Shown here: positions 1-8,020 of the stretch, in pieces
How positions within the stretch are numbered: position 1 is the first letter of the stretch
Layout: every line of letters starts with the position of its first letter
NCBI RefSeq assembly: GCF_023169965.1
Contig: NZ_AP025592.1
Location: 4,030,001 to 4,094,000, forward strand
Length of the DNA stretch: 64,000 nucleotides
DNA from: Anaeromyxobacter paludicola
Lineage (GTDB): Bacteria; Myxococcota; Myxococcia; Myxococcales; Anaeromyxobacteraceae
Reading direction: 5' to 3'
The notes under the pieces: model-generated
Seen by the model: only the letters and a program-made list of their open reading frames with translations
Databases searched by the model: none
What the model was told of the DNA's origin: nothing
Program-made: the position numbers and the translations under genes

Positions 1-1
1 G

Positions 2-973
2 GAGTTCGGGCTGCGCCGCGCGCAGGGCGTGGACGGCGCGCTGGCGGCGAGCCGCGCCGCCTACCTGGGCGGCTGCGCCGGGACCTCCAACGTTCTCGCA
101 GGCCGGCTCTTCGGGATCCCGGTGAAGGGCACCCACGCGCACAGCTGGGTGATGCTCTTCGACGACGAGCGGGAGGCCTTCGAGTCCTACGCGCGCGCCC
201 TGCCGGCGAACTGCCTCTTCCTCGTGGACACCTACGACTCGCTCGAGGGCGTGCGCCACGCCGTCGAGGTGGGGAAGTGGCTCCGCGCGCAGGGGAAGGA
301 GCTGCTCGGGATCCGGCTCGACTCGGGCGACCTCGCCTGGCTCTCCATCCAGGCCCGGCGGCTGCTCGACGAGGCGGGCTTCCAGAAGGCGACCGTCTTC
401 GCCTCCAACGAGCTCGACGAGCTCATCATCGACAGCTTGAAGGAGCAGGGGGCGCGCATCGCGGCGTGGGGCGTCGGCACCCGGCTCGTCACCGGCCAGC
501 CCGACGGCGCGCTCGGCGGCGTCTACAAGCTCACCGCGGTCCGCCGGCCGGGCGAGCCCTGGAAGTACCGCGTCAAGCTCTCCGAGCGCGTGCAGAAGAC
601 CACCATCCCGGGGCTCCTCCAGGTGAGGCGCTTCGTGCAGGACGGGGTGCTCGTGGCCGACGCCATCTACGACGAGTGGAGCGGGCTGCCGTCGCCGGCC
701 ACCATCGTGGACCCGCTCGACCTCACCCGCCGCAAGACGCTCGACGGAGCGCTCGAGGGGGAGGACCTCCTCCGGCCGGTCTTCCGCGGCGGCGCGCTGG
801 TCGGCCCGCGCCCCACGCTCGAGGAGGCCCGCGCGCGGGTGCGCCAGCAGCTCGCGCTGCTCCATCCGGGCGTGAAGCGGTTCGTGAACCCTCACCAGCT
901 CCCGGTGGGGCTCGAGAAGGGGCTCTTCGAGCGGCGCACCGCGCTCGTCCTCGCCGCGCGCGGCGAGTCGTGA
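2..973 (+). CDS. pncB: Nicotinate phosphoribosyltransferase, 5'-truncated by the window edge
   Basis: The reading frame is open from the first bases of the window, so the gene starts upstream; about 323 C-terminal residues are present of a family usually near 400-490. It begins inside the conserved EFGLRRAQG-DGALAASRAAYLGG region, followed by GTSNVLAG and a KGTHAHSWV segment, typical of NAPRTase. The family forms nicotinate mononucleotide from nicotinate and PRPP in the cytoplasmic NAD salvage (Preiss-Handler) pathway. LGIRLDSGDL and ASNELDE match the phosphate-binding part of the TIM-barrel-like domain. The next gene begins 13 bases after the stop, so cotranscription is possible. The missing N-terminus is the only real uncertainty. 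Confidence 0.93.
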   Translation, partial: EFGLRRAQGVDGALAASRAAYLGGCAGTSNVLAGRLFGIPVKGTHAHSWVMLFDDEREAFESYARALPANCLFLVDTYDSLEGVRHAVEVGKWLRAQGKELLGIRLDSGDLAWLSIQARRLLDEAGFQKATVFASNELDELIIDSLKEQGARIAAWGVGTRLVTGQPDGALGGVYKLTAVRRPGEPWKYRVKLSERVQKTTIPGLLQVRRFVQDGVLVADAIYDEWSGLPSPATIVDPLDLTRRKTLDGALEGEDLLRPVFRGGALVGPRPTLEEARARVRQQLALLHPGVKRFVNPHQLPVGLEKGLFERRTALVLAARGES

Positions 974-986
974 CAGACTTTGACGC

Positions 987-2048
987 ATGCGAAAGGAAGC
1001 CTTCTTCGGGATGAGCCGCGAGGACTCCCTCGACCTCCTCGCCGACGCCCGCGTGGTCCACCTCGCCACCACCACCCCGGTGCGCCAGCCGGTGCTGCGC
1101 GCCTCGAACGCGGTGGTGATGGAGGGCGCGGTCTTCTTCCACGGCTCGGGCGCCGGCGAGAAGGGGACCACGGTGGGCATGCCGGCGGTGGTCTCGGCCG
1201 AGGAGGTGGTGGCGGAGATCCCGAGCTTCATGATCGACGCCCGGCGGGCCTGCGTCGCCACCACGCTCTACCGGAGCGTGCAGGCCCACGGCCACCTCGA
1301 GCAGGTGAAGGACCGGGCGGAGAAGGCGCGCATCCTCCGCGCCTTCATGGCCAAGTACCAGCCCGAGGGAGGCTTCGAGCCGCTCGAGGCCGAGAGCCCG
1401 CTCTACGGGGCGGCGCTCGACGAGATGCTCGTGCTGCGGATGCCGATCGAGCACCTCGACGGCAAGGCCAAGCTCGGCCAGAACCGCGAGCCGGAGGAGC
1501 TGGCGCGGATGATGGAGAAGCTCTGGGAGCGGGGGCTGCCGGGCGATCCACGCGCCATCGAGGTGATCCGGTCCGCCAACCCCGGCGCGCCGGTGCCGGC
1601 GTTCCTCGACTGGGCGGGAGGCCTGCCGCTCACCTGCGCGCTCGGCACCGCTCCGGCCGACCTCGCCCAGGCCGTGAAGCTCCTCGAGGGCGAGTACTGG
1701 CTCGCCGGGCTGCGGCCGGAGAGCATCGCGCGGGCCCACGAGCTCTCGCAGGCCTGGGTCGGCGCCCGCGACGACGGGCTCGTCATCGCGAGCGCGCGCG
1801 CGGTGAGCGACGGCAAGACCGCCTGGATCTACGACGTGGTGGTGGACCGGCCCTGGCGCGGCCGCGGCCTGGGAACGGCGCTCATGCGTCTCCTGCTCGA
1901 CCACCCCGCCGTGCGCAGCGCCGCGGCGGTGCGGCTCGCCACCAAGGACGCGCAGCCGCTCTACGCCCGGCTCGGCTTCAAGGACGTGAGCGCCTGGAAG
2001 CGAACGTTCGCGTCGAGCGAGATGGTGCTGGAGCGGGCGGGTCGATGA
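987..2048 (+). CDS. Fusion of a pyridoxamine-5'-phosphate-oxidase-like flavin-binding domain and a GNAT acetyltransferase
   Basis: 353 residues. Residues about 8-180 resemble the NimA-like/FMN-binding split-barrel family (start GMSREDSLDLLADARVVHLAT, then VLRASNAVV and FFHGS). Residues about 225-350 form a GNAT N-acetyltransferase domain with the acetyl-CoA loop motif RGRGLGTAL after a WIYDVVVDRPW strand, and a late LYARLGFKD motif. Both domains look intact. Substrates cannot be read from sequence: the first domain may bind FMN or heme, the second acetylates an unknown amine. ATG at 987 is the first start after the upstream gene and places the split-barrel motif correctly. It is probably cytoplasmic, with no signal peptide or membrane segment. 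Confidence 0.8.
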   Translation: MRKEAFFGMSREDSLDLLADARVVHLATTTPVRQPVLRASNAVVMEGAVFFHGSGAGEKGTTVGMPAVVSAEEVVAEIPSFMIDARRACVATTLYRSVQAHGHLEQVKDRAEKARILRAFMAKYQPEGGFEPLEAESPLYGAALDEMLVLRMPIEHLDGKAKLGQNREPEELARMMEKLWERGLPGDPRAIEVIRSANPGAPVPAFLDWAGGLPLTCALGTAPADLAQAVKLLEGEYWLAGLRPESIARAHELSQAWVGARDDGLVIASARAVSDGKTAWIYDVVVDRPWRGRGLGTALMRLLLDHPAVRSAAAVRLATKDAQPLYARLGFKDVSAWKRTFASSEMVLERAGR

Positions 2049-2105
2049 AGCACCGGTCGCCGTTCTCACCCCGGGTGTGAACCCGATCCAGGGGCCTCGC
2101 GGACC

Positions 2106-2151
2106 CGCTCTTCGGCGGTCGATCGACTCCGCGGTCGACCGCCGAAGAGCG
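2106..2151. repeat. Perfect 17-bp inverted repeat in a gene-poor stretch
   Basis: Arms 2106-2122 and 2135-2151 are exact reverse complements around a 12-base loop. It lies in 2049-2474, the longest stretch here without a convincing gene (426 bases), downstream of the PNPOx/GNAT gene. No T-run follows the right arm, so it is not a standard intrinsic terminator. It may be an RNA hairpin that stabilises the upstream mRNA 3' end, or an operator. The rest of the gap holds no gene I can support. Confidence 0.6.
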
Positions 2152-2430
2152 TTGACCCGCGCCATCCCGGCGCGCGCGCGGGCGCGCCCAGGGCGGCGGC
2201 GGGGCCCGCGTCCAGTCCAGGGTCCCGGCCCGGCCCGCGGCTGGCATGGCGGGTGCTCCTCCGCCCGGCTCTCCGAGATCGTGGCGAGCTCTCCGGGCAG
2301 TCGGAGGAGCTCGCGGCCATGGTGGGCGAGGGCCTGGCGCTCGATCCGAGGGACGTGATCCCGCTCGAGGACGACCCCTTCGCGAAGGAGTCCTGACCTC
2401 CGCGGAGGGTCCCGCCTGGGGACTGAAATA

Positions 2431-2470
2431 AGGCCTCCGCCCGGACGTAGGATCGTCCGAACGGAGGCCT
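2431..2470 (+). promoter_or_regulatory. 5'-UTR hairpin covering the ribosome-binding site of the PspC-domain gene
   Basis: The outer stem pairs AGGCCTCCG (2431-2439) with CGGAGGCCT (2462-2470), and an inner stem pairs CGGACG (2442-2447) with CGTCCG (2454-2459). The GGAGG ribosome site (2464-2468), six bases before the ATG at 2475, lies inside the right arm and would be hidden when the hairpin forms. This suggests translational control, such as a thermometer-like or protein-opened switch. The pairing is seen; the regulation is inferred. Confidence 0.55.
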
Positions 2471-2474
2471 CTCC

Positions 2475-2831
2475 ATGACCACCTGTCCCTACTGCAAGAC
2501 CGGCAACCACCCCCAGGCCGTCAAGTGCGCCGCGTGCGGCAGCTGGATCGGCGCGCACACCCCGGCCCGCGAGTGGGAGCGGGCCCGTGAGGGCAAGATG
2601 ATCGCCGGGGTCTGCCGCGGCCTCGCGAACCGCTTCGACCTCCCGGTGGCGGCGCTCCGCGTGGCCTTCCTGCTGACGCTCCTCTTCGGCGCCGGCATCG
2701 GCCTCCTCGTCTACATCGCGTTCTGGATCGCGATGCCGCTCGAGCCCGAGCCGGCCGCGCTCCCCACGCAGCCGATCGTCACGCCCCCTCCCGCCCCCGG
2801 CACCCAGATCCAGTCGCCACCGAGCGCGTGA
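2475..2831 (+). CDS. Zinc-ribbon/PspC-domain membrane protein
   Basis: 118 residues. A CPYC...CAAC zinc-ribbon sits at residues 4-21, followed by a PspC domain at about 38-93: a short basic segment ending GKMIAGVCRGLANRFDLPV, then a long hydrophobic stretch (LRVAFLLTLLFGAGIG and LLVYIAFWIAM) giving one or two membrane helices. The C-terminal 25 residues are Pro-rich. PspC family proteins act at the inner membrane in the phage-shock stress response, but many zinc-ribbon/PspC proteins have no proven role. No other psp gene is nearby. The ATG has a GGAGG site that is sequestered in a hairpin, unusual in this window. Confidence 0.85.
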   Translation: MTTCPYCKTGNHPQAVKCAACGSWIGAHTPAREWERAREGKMIAGVCRGLANRFDLPVAALRVAFLLTLLFGAGIGLLVYIAFWIAMPLEPEPAALPTQPIVTPPPAPGTQIQSPPSA

Positions 2832-2850
2832 GCGGAGGCAGCGGGCCCTG

Positions 2851-2980
2851 GGCCGCCCCTCCCCAGCCCTCCCCGCCCGAGCGGGGAGGGAGCGCCGCGC
2901 GGCGCGCTCTTCGACGCATCCGACCCGGCGTCCCTCTTCCCCTCTCCCGCGGAGCGGGGGAGGGACAGGGAGGGGCGCTC
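2851..2980. repeat. Composite intergenic hairpin repeat, copy 1 (two halves)
   Basis: This lies between two convergent genes. The first half contains a perfect hairpin (arms 2867-2876 and 2881-2890, loop four bases). The second half (about 2930-2978) is a second, imperfect G-rich/C-rich hairpin. The first half recurs almost unchanged in inverse orientation near 52910-52973, and the second half in inverse orientation near 56152-56200. It may act as a bidirectional terminator or belong to a REP-like dispersed family. Confidence 0.6.
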
Positions 2981-4238
2981 ACCGCTGCTGCGCCGACCAG
3001 GACCTCCCGTACTCGCCGCCCGGCGCGCCGCCGTGGGTGTGCACGTAAAAGAGGAAGGCCCCCGAGAGCGCCAGGTAGAGCGCGCAGGTGGCGACGAGGA
3101 GCCTCCGGCCGAGCGCGTGCCAGAGCGCGAGCCGGGCGAACCAGAGGTAGGTGAGCGGGAACGCGACGAGGAGGTAGTGCGGCCGGAACTTGATGCCGGC
3201 GAGGGTGATGGCGAGCCCCATCACCACGAAGGCGCCGTTCTGCGCGAGCGACGAGGTGGAGGCGGAGAGGAGCCGCCCCCGCAGGCTCGCCCCGCGCAGG
3301 AGCCCGCGCGCGCCGAGGAGGAGCGCCGCCACCGCCACGGTGAGGAGCGCCGCCTGCGCCGCGGCCGCGCCGTAGGTGGGCCACCCGAGCAGCCGCGGCC
3401 CGGCGAGGAAGCGCAGGTAGTCGCCCCGCAGCGTGTAGCGGAGCTGCAGGCCGCCGAGGTCGAGGAGCCAGTCGCGCCAGAAGCCGAGCTCCTGCGCGTT
3501 GGCGAGCTGGCGCGCCGGCGCGCCGCCCGGCGCGAGCAGGGCCGCGCGGGCCCAGGGCACGAGCGGCAGCGCGCCCAGGACCGAGCCCGCGAGCCACGCG
3601 CCCCACCGGACCGGCCGCTTCTCCTCGGCGCGGCGGCCGCGGTCGAGGAGCGCCGTCCAGAGCGCGATCCCGCCCGCGAAGAAGAAGCCGCTCATGTGGA
3701 TCTGGCCCAGGCAGGCGCCGAGGAGCCCCCACAGGAAGGCGCCCGCCAGCGTGCGCCGCCAGGCGAAGGCGGCCAGGAAGGCGAGGGTGGGCAGGGGCAG
3801 CACCGACTGCGCCCAGATCTTGCGCTGGAGCAGCACCGCGCCCGGGTTGAGCGCGCCGAGCGTCGCCGCCCAGGCCCAGCCCTCCTGCTCCTCGCGCCGC
3901 CGGGTCAGGGCGAAGGCGAGGAGCCCCACGAGAGCGGCGGCGTCGAGGACCATCACGGCGCGCCCGAGGTCCACCGGCGTGCGCACGTGGAAGAGCCGGT
4001 GGAGCGCGCCGAAGACCCAGACGCTCATGCCCGGGTTGCGCGTGCCGACGCCGGAGCCGAGCCCCACCCACGGGAGCGGGCCGCCGTGGGCGAGGTCGGA
4101 GGCGAGCGCGTACATCGCCTGCTCGTCGCCCTTCCACTCCATGTCCTGCGGCCAGGCGAGCCGGAGCGCCGCGCCGGCCAGCACCGCGGCGGTCGCGAAG
4201 GGCAGGAGCCAGCGGGGAGCGGGAGAGGCGGCGGCCAT
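2979..4238 (-). CDS. Polytopic membrane glycosyltransferase-like protein (GT39/ArnT-type fold)
   Basis: 419 residues with about ten hydrophobic helices. A short N-terminal helix is followed by a periplasmic-loop motif WKGDEQAMYALASDLA (about residues 35-50), where the acidic DE pair recalls the catalytic loop of PMT/ArnT/GT39 transferases that use polyprenyl-phosphate sugars. Further helices include TLGALNPGAVLLQRKIWAQS and the C-terminal HYLLVAFPLTYLWFARLAL. These facts support an inner-membrane sugar transferase or related lipid-linked-sugar enzyme; donor and acceptor are unknown. The gene is convergent with the PspC gene and followed by a hairpin repeat. The ATG at 4238 leads directly into the first helix. 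Confidence 0.65.
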   Translation of the reverse strand: MAAASPAPRWLLPFATAAVLAGAALRLAWPQDMEWKGDEQAMYALASDLAHGGPLPWVGLGSGVGTRNPGMSVWVFGALHRLFHVRTPVDLGRAVMVLDAAALVGLLAFALTRRREEQEGWAWAATLGALNPGAVLLQRKIWAQSVLPLPTLAFLAAFAWRRTLAGAFLWGLLGACLGQIHMSGFFFAGGIALWTALLDRGRRAEEKRPVRWGAWLAGSVLGALPLVPWARAALLAPGGAPARQLANAQELGFWRDWLLDLGGLQLRYTLRGDYLRFLAGPRLLGWPTYGAAAAQAALLTVAVAALLLGARGLLRGASLRGRLLSASTSSLAQNGAFVVMGLAITLAGIKFRPHYLLVAFPLTYLWFARLALWHALGRRLLVATCALYLALSGAFLFYVHTHGGAPGGEYGRSWSAQQR

Positions 4239-4306
4239 GGGCGGGGGAGCCTACCACCGAGCGGGCCGGGGACCTCGAATTCGCCCCGGGCCGGGCGGGG
4301 CCCGGC

Positions 4307-5128
4307 TCACCCCCGCCGCGCCGGGCCCACGATCCCGGTCGGCGAGAGCGAGAGCGCCTCGCCCTTCACCCGCCCGAGGAGCCGGAGCAGCCCGTCGAGC
4401 AGCGTGATCGGGTGCGGCGGGCAGCCCGGGATGAACAGGTCCACCGGCACGCCCGGGAGCGCCTCGGCGGCGCCGCCCGCGACCGAGCCGCCCTGGAACG
4501 GCCCGCCGGAGATGGCGCAGGCGCCGACCGCCACCAGGATCTTCGGCGACGGGGTCGCCTCCCAGGTCCGGCGCAGCGCCTCGCGCATGTGATCCGACAC
4601 CGGCCCGGTCACCACCACCCCGTCGGCGTGGCGCGGCGAGGCGACGAACTGGACGCCGAAGCGGGAGAAGTCGAACTGGACGTTGCCGGTGGCGTTGAGC
4701 TCCGCCTCGCAGGCGTTGCAGCCGCCCGCCGAGACCTGCCGCAGCCGCAGCGAGCGGCCGAGGAGCCCGCGGAGCTCGGCCCCGAGGGCCTCGGCGAGGA
4801 GCGGCCGGTCGCCGGAGACGACCAGCGCCTCGCGGTCGCGGGCCGCGAGCCGGTAGTCGCGGGTGAACCGCACCGCGCCGGTGGGGCAGGCCTCCTCGCA
4901 GCCGGGGCAGAAGGTGCAGCGCCCGAGGTCGAGCGCCATGCCGGCCTCGCCGGGGCGGAGCACCGCGTCCACCGGGCAGGCGTCGGCGCAGGCGCGGCAG
5001 CCGGCCTCGCAGCGGTCCGGGTCGAGCGCCGGCCGGCCGCGGAACCGCTCCGGGAAGCGGGCCGGGCCCTCCGGGTAGGCGACCGTCTGCCGGCCGAGCC
5101 GGGCGCGCAGGCGCAGCAGATCGATCAC
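4307..5128 (-). CDS. hyfI: Hydrogenase-4-like small subunit fused to an N-terminal 2[4Fe-4S] ferredoxin domain (HyfH-HyfI/NuoI-NuoB-like)
   Basis: 273 residues. The N-terminal part has two four-cysteine sets (Cys 40, 44, 47, 51 and 71, 74, 77, 81), each ending in Cys-Pro as in bacterial ferredoxins. The C-terminal part is a NuoB/HyfI-like small subunit with GCNAC (137, 140), GAC (204) and PGCPP (236), the ligands of one proximal [4Fe-4S] cluster. In E. coli these are separate proteins (HyfH, HyfI); here they are one chain. It would pass electrons to the large subunit at the inner membrane's cytoplasmic face. It is last of a six-gene operon; its GTG start overlaps the stop of the large-subunit gene by four bases, which fixes the start. 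Confidence 0.88.
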   Translation of the reverse strand: MIDLLRLRARLGRQTVAYPEGPARFPERFRGRPALDPDRCEAGCRACADACPVDAVLRPGEAGMALDLGRCTFCPGCEEACPTGAVRFTRDYRLAARDREALVVSGDRPLLAEALGAELRGLLGRSLRLRQVSAGGCNACEAELNATGNVQFDFSRFGVQFVASPRHADGVVVTGPVSDHMREALRRTWEATPSPKILVAVGACAISGGPFQGGSVAGGAAEALPGVPVDLFIPGCPPHPITLLDGLLRLLGRVKGEALSLSPTGIVGPARRG

Positions 5129-6591
5129 AGGTCGTGCCCCGCGTAGGAGAGGTTGAAGCTCTTGTTGCAGAGCGGGAAGTCGGAGATCTGCTCGCCGCGG
5201 AGCGCCAGCGCGAGCCCGGCCCAGTCGTGGAACGACGGGTCCACCACGGCGTAGCGGGCGAAGCGGCCGCCCTCGCCGGCGGTGACCACGTGGGCGAGCT
5301 CGCCGCGCCAGCCCTCCACGAGCGCCACCGCGAGGTGGCCCGGCGCGGGCGGCGGGCAGGTGACGCGCGCCGGTCCCTCCGGGAGGAGCTGCAGGGTGCG
5401 GTCCACGAACTGGGCGCTCCGCTCGGCCTCCAGCAGCCGCACCAGCGCCCGGGCGTAGACGTCGCCCGAGTCGGCGCTCGCCACCGGCGGCCGGTCCTGC
5501 CGGTAGTGGCCGGCCGGGTGGTCGCGGCGCACGTCGCGGCCGGCGCCGCAGGCCCGCGCGCAGGGGCCGACCAGCCCGAGCTCGTCGCAGAGCGCCCGCG
5601 TGAGCGCCCCGGTGCCGTCGGTCCGGTTGCGCGCCGAGGGCGAGCGGAAGAGGAGGCCCGCCGCCTCGCGCACCTTGGCGAAGGCGCCGGAGAGCCGGTC
5701 GGCGAGCCGCGCCGTCTCCGCCGGGTCGAGGTCGAAGCGGACGCCGCCCGGGGCGAGGAGCCCCTTGCCGAAGCGGTTGCCGCAGAGCTCGGCGAGCGCG
5801 TTCAGGAACTCGGCGCGGAGCGCGCCCAGGTAGGAGGCCGAGGGGAGGAAGCCGACGTCGCCGGCGATGGCGCCGAGGTCGCCGACGTGGTTCGCGAGCC
5901 GCTCGAGCTCGAGCCCGACCGCCCGGAGCGCCTGCGCGCGCGGCGGGGCCTCGATGCCGGCGAGCGCCTCGACCGCGCTCACGTGCGCGAGGGCGTGGCC
6001 CACCGCGGTGTCCCCGGCGATCGACTCGGCGAGGGCGAGCGCCCGCGGCCCGCGCGCCGCCTCGAGGAGCCGCTCCACCTCGCGCCGCTGGTACCCGAGC
6101 TGGATCTCGAGGTGGAACACGTGCTCGCCGTGGCACTGGAACCGGAAGTGGCCGGGCTCGATGATCCCGGCGTGGACCGGGCCCACCGCCACCTCGTGCA
6201 GCTCCGGCCCCTGCATGGCCCAGCGCGGGGCGCCGTCCGCGAGCGCGCCGCGGACCGGCTTCATCCAGGGGTGCCCCTCGGGCCGCACCCCGTGCTCCTC
6301 GAAGAGGGCCCGCTCGAACCGCTCCACCTGCGGGAAGTCGCGGGCGAGCGACGGGAGCGCGTCGCCGGGGAGCGTGGCGGCGAGGCCGAGCCGGCCGGCG
6401 GCGTCGTCGGCGAGGAGCGCCGTGAGCCGGACCTGGCCGCCGGCGTCGCGCTCGCCCACGTAGGCCGCGAGCCGGCCGCCCGCCTCGAGGGTCTCGCCGA
6501 GGAGCAGCTGGAACCCGGCCGGCGGCAGCACCGGGATCTCGGAGAGCGGCACCACCGCGCCGTTGCGGACCGGGAGGAGGCGGTCGCTCAC
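5125..6591 (-). CDS. hyfG: Hydrogenase-like large subunit without Ni-Fe ligands (HyfG/NuoCD-like, Ehr type)
   Basis: 488 residues: an N-terminal NuoC-like part (about 1-110) followed by a NuoD/[NiFe]-large-subunit fold with the EPGHFRFQCHGEHVFHLEIQLGYQ motif. At the position of the ligand motif RICGIC the sequence reads ESIAGDT (residues 189-195), so both cysteines are gone. At the C-terminal DPCxxC site it reads DFPLCNKSFNLS, with one cysteine (475). A Ni-Fe centre is therefore unlikely. Such proteins occur in Ehr complexes known from Geobacter-type genomes. The GTG start overlaps the preceding stop by four bases; it is translationally coupled to genes on both sides. Confidence 0.88.
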   Translation of the reverse strand: MSDRLLPVRNGAVVPLSEIPVLPPAGFQLLLGETLEAGGRLAAYVGERDAGGQVRLTALLADDAAGRLGLAATLPGDALPSLARDFPQVERFERALFEEHGVRPEGHPWMKPVRGALADGAPRWAMQGPELHEVAVGPVHAGIIEPGHFRFQCHGEHVFHLEIQLGYQRREVERLLEAARGPRALALAESIAGDTAVGHALAHVSAVEALAGIEAPPRAQALRAVGLELERLANHVGDLGAIAGDVGFLPSASYLGALRAEFLNALAELCGNRFGKGLLAPGGVRFDLDPAETARLADRLSGAFAKVREAAGLLFRSPSARNRTDGTGALTRALCDELGLVGPCARACGAGRDVRRDHPAGHYRQDRPPVASADSGDVYARALVRLLEAERSAQFVDRTLQLLPEGPARVTCPPPAPGHLAVALVEGWRGELAHVVTAGEGGRFARYAVVDPSFHDWAGLALALRGEQISDFPLCNKSFNLSYAGHDL

Positions 6592-8015
6592 GGCCGGCCC
6601 CCCACGGTGGCGGAGGCGGCGGCGAAGAGGTCCCGCAAGGACGGCGGGAGCCAGAGCCCGAGCACGAGCGAGGCGGCGAGGAGCGCCAGCGGCGGCGCGG
6701 CGTTCCCCCAGCCGTCGGCCTGGCCCGGCCGCTCCGGGCAGCCCTCCGGGTCGCCCTGCACCACGCCGAGGACGATGGACCCCATGCCGACGAAGATCAC
6801 GGCGGTGAAGGCGAGGAAGAGCGCGCCGGCCACGGCGTGGCCGGAGCCGAAGGCGCCCTGCAGGATGGCGAGCTCGCTGAAGAAGGGGCCGAACGGCGGC
6901 GCGCCGGTGACGGCGAAGAAGCCGGCCAGGAAGAGCGGCCCGGAGAGCGGCAGCCGGCGCAGCGCGCCGCGCACCTCGTCCACCCGCTTCGTGCCGTAGG
7001 AGCGGTGGATGGAGCCGGCGGCGAGGAAGAGCACGCCCTTCACGAGGCCGTTGTTGAGCGCGTGGAAGAACGCGCCCGCCCCGGCCGCGCCGCCCACGCC
7101 GAGCCCCACGGCGAGGATGCCCATGTGCTCCACCGAGGAGTAGGCCAGCATCCGCTTGTAGTCGCGCTGCCCCACGATGAAGACGCACGCCAGCGCCATC
7201 GAGAGCAGCCCCATCACGAGCAGCGCCTGCCGCGAGAAGTCCCCCTCGCCGGCCGCGCCGCAGACCTGGAGCACGCGCGCCAGCGCCAGGAAGGCGGCGC
7301 TGGTGACGCCGCCGGAGAGGAGCGCGCCGAGGAGGCCCGGGGCCTCGCCGTAGGCGTCGGGCTTCCAGGAGTGGAGCGGGGCGAGCCCCATCTTCGTGCC
7401 GTAGCCGACGAGCAGGAAGACGAAGGCGGCGCGCACCCAGGGGCGCGAGAGGGCCGGGCCGGCGGCGACCAGCTCCCGCAGCACCAGCGAGCGGGGGCCG
7501 CCGGGCGCGGCGCTCGCGAGCGCGAGGAAGAAGGTGCCGAGGAGCGCCAGCGCCACGCCGAGCGAGCAGACGAGGAGGTACTTCCAGGCGGCCTCGAGCG
7601 AGCGGGCGTCGCGGTCGAAGTAGATGAGCGGCGCCGTGGTGAGGGTGGTCACCTCGATGGCCACCCAGAGGAGCCCGAGGTGCTGCGAGAGCGCCACCAC
7701 CGAGAGCGCCGCCAGCAGCACCAGGAGGCCGCCCACGAAGACCCGGTTCTCCCGGTCCTCGCGCAGGCGCAGGTAGCGCTGGGCGTAGGCGGCCGAGGCG
7801 AGGAACAGGGCCGAGACGGTGGCGAGCACCACCTTGCCGGGCGCGTCGAGCTCGAGCCAGCCCGGGATCGCCTCGCCGGGATCCGCGAAGAGCCAGGCGA
7901 CGCCGGCCGCGTGCCCCACCGCCCCCGCGAGCAGCAGCAGCGGCCGCGCCCGGCGCGAGGGGAGCGCGAAGGCGAGGGCGCCGAGGAGCAGCGGGAAGAG
8001 GACGACGAGGAGCAT
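6588..8015 (-). CDS. hyfF: Proton-pumping antiporter-like membrane subunit (HyfF/NuoN/NuoM family)
   Basis: 475 residues, about 13-14 transmembrane helices, slightly shorter than E. coli HyfF. The proton_antipo_M core is visible: WVAIEVTTLTTAPLIYFDRD (the conserved helix-5 Glu region), the broken-helix region GTKMGLAPLHSWKPDAYGEAPG (helix-7 Lys), and RDYKRMLAYSSVEHMGIL. These Glu/Lys/His residues are the conserved ion-path residues of complex I-type antiporter subunits. It probably translocates H+ or Na+ across the inner membrane, driven by the soluble arm. It follows hyfE by five bases and overlaps hyfG by four. Confidence 0.9.
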   Translation of the reverse strand: MLLVVLFPLLLGALAFALPSRRARPLLLLAGAVGHAAGVAWLFADPGEAIPGWLELDAPGKVVLATVSALFLASAAYAQRYLRLREDRENRVFVGGLLVLLAALSVVALSQHLGLLWVAIEVTTLTTAPLIYFDRDARSLEAAWKYLLVCSLGVALALLGTFFLALASAAPGGPRSLVLRELVAAGPALSRPWVRAAFVFLLVGYGTKMGLAPLHSWKPDAYGEAPGLLGALLSGGVTSAAFLALARVLQVCGAAGEGDFSRQALLVMGLLSMALACVFIVGQRDYKRMLAYSSVEHMGILAVGLGVGGAAGAGAFFHALNNGLVKGVLFLAAGSIHRSYGTKRVDEVRGALRRLPLSGPLFLAGFFAVTGAPPFGPFFSELAILQGAFGSGHAVAGALFLAFTAVIFVGMGSIVLGVVQGDPEGCPERPGQADGWGNAAPPLALLAASLVLGLWLPPSLRDLFAAASATVGGRP

Positions 8016-8020
8016 CGCGC

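Noticed and set aside
2241-2396. Short reading frame ending LSGQSEELAAMVGEG, resembling the C-terminal tail of a methyl-accepting chemotaxis protein
   Set aside because: It has no start codon and too few residues; the resemblance could be chance. It may be a remnant, but I cannot support a pseudogene call.
3033-4592. Long open frame antisense to the membrane glycosyltransferase and the fused hydrogenase-like subunit
   Set aside because: Repetitive Arg/Glu/Gly composition with no domain; a by-product of high GC third positions. The minus-strand genes have clear motifs.
5125-6591. Calling this a functional [NiFe] hydrogenase
   Set aside because: The proximal CGxC motif is replaced by IAGDT and only one distal cysteine remains, so the Ni-Fe site cannot be built as in known enzymes.
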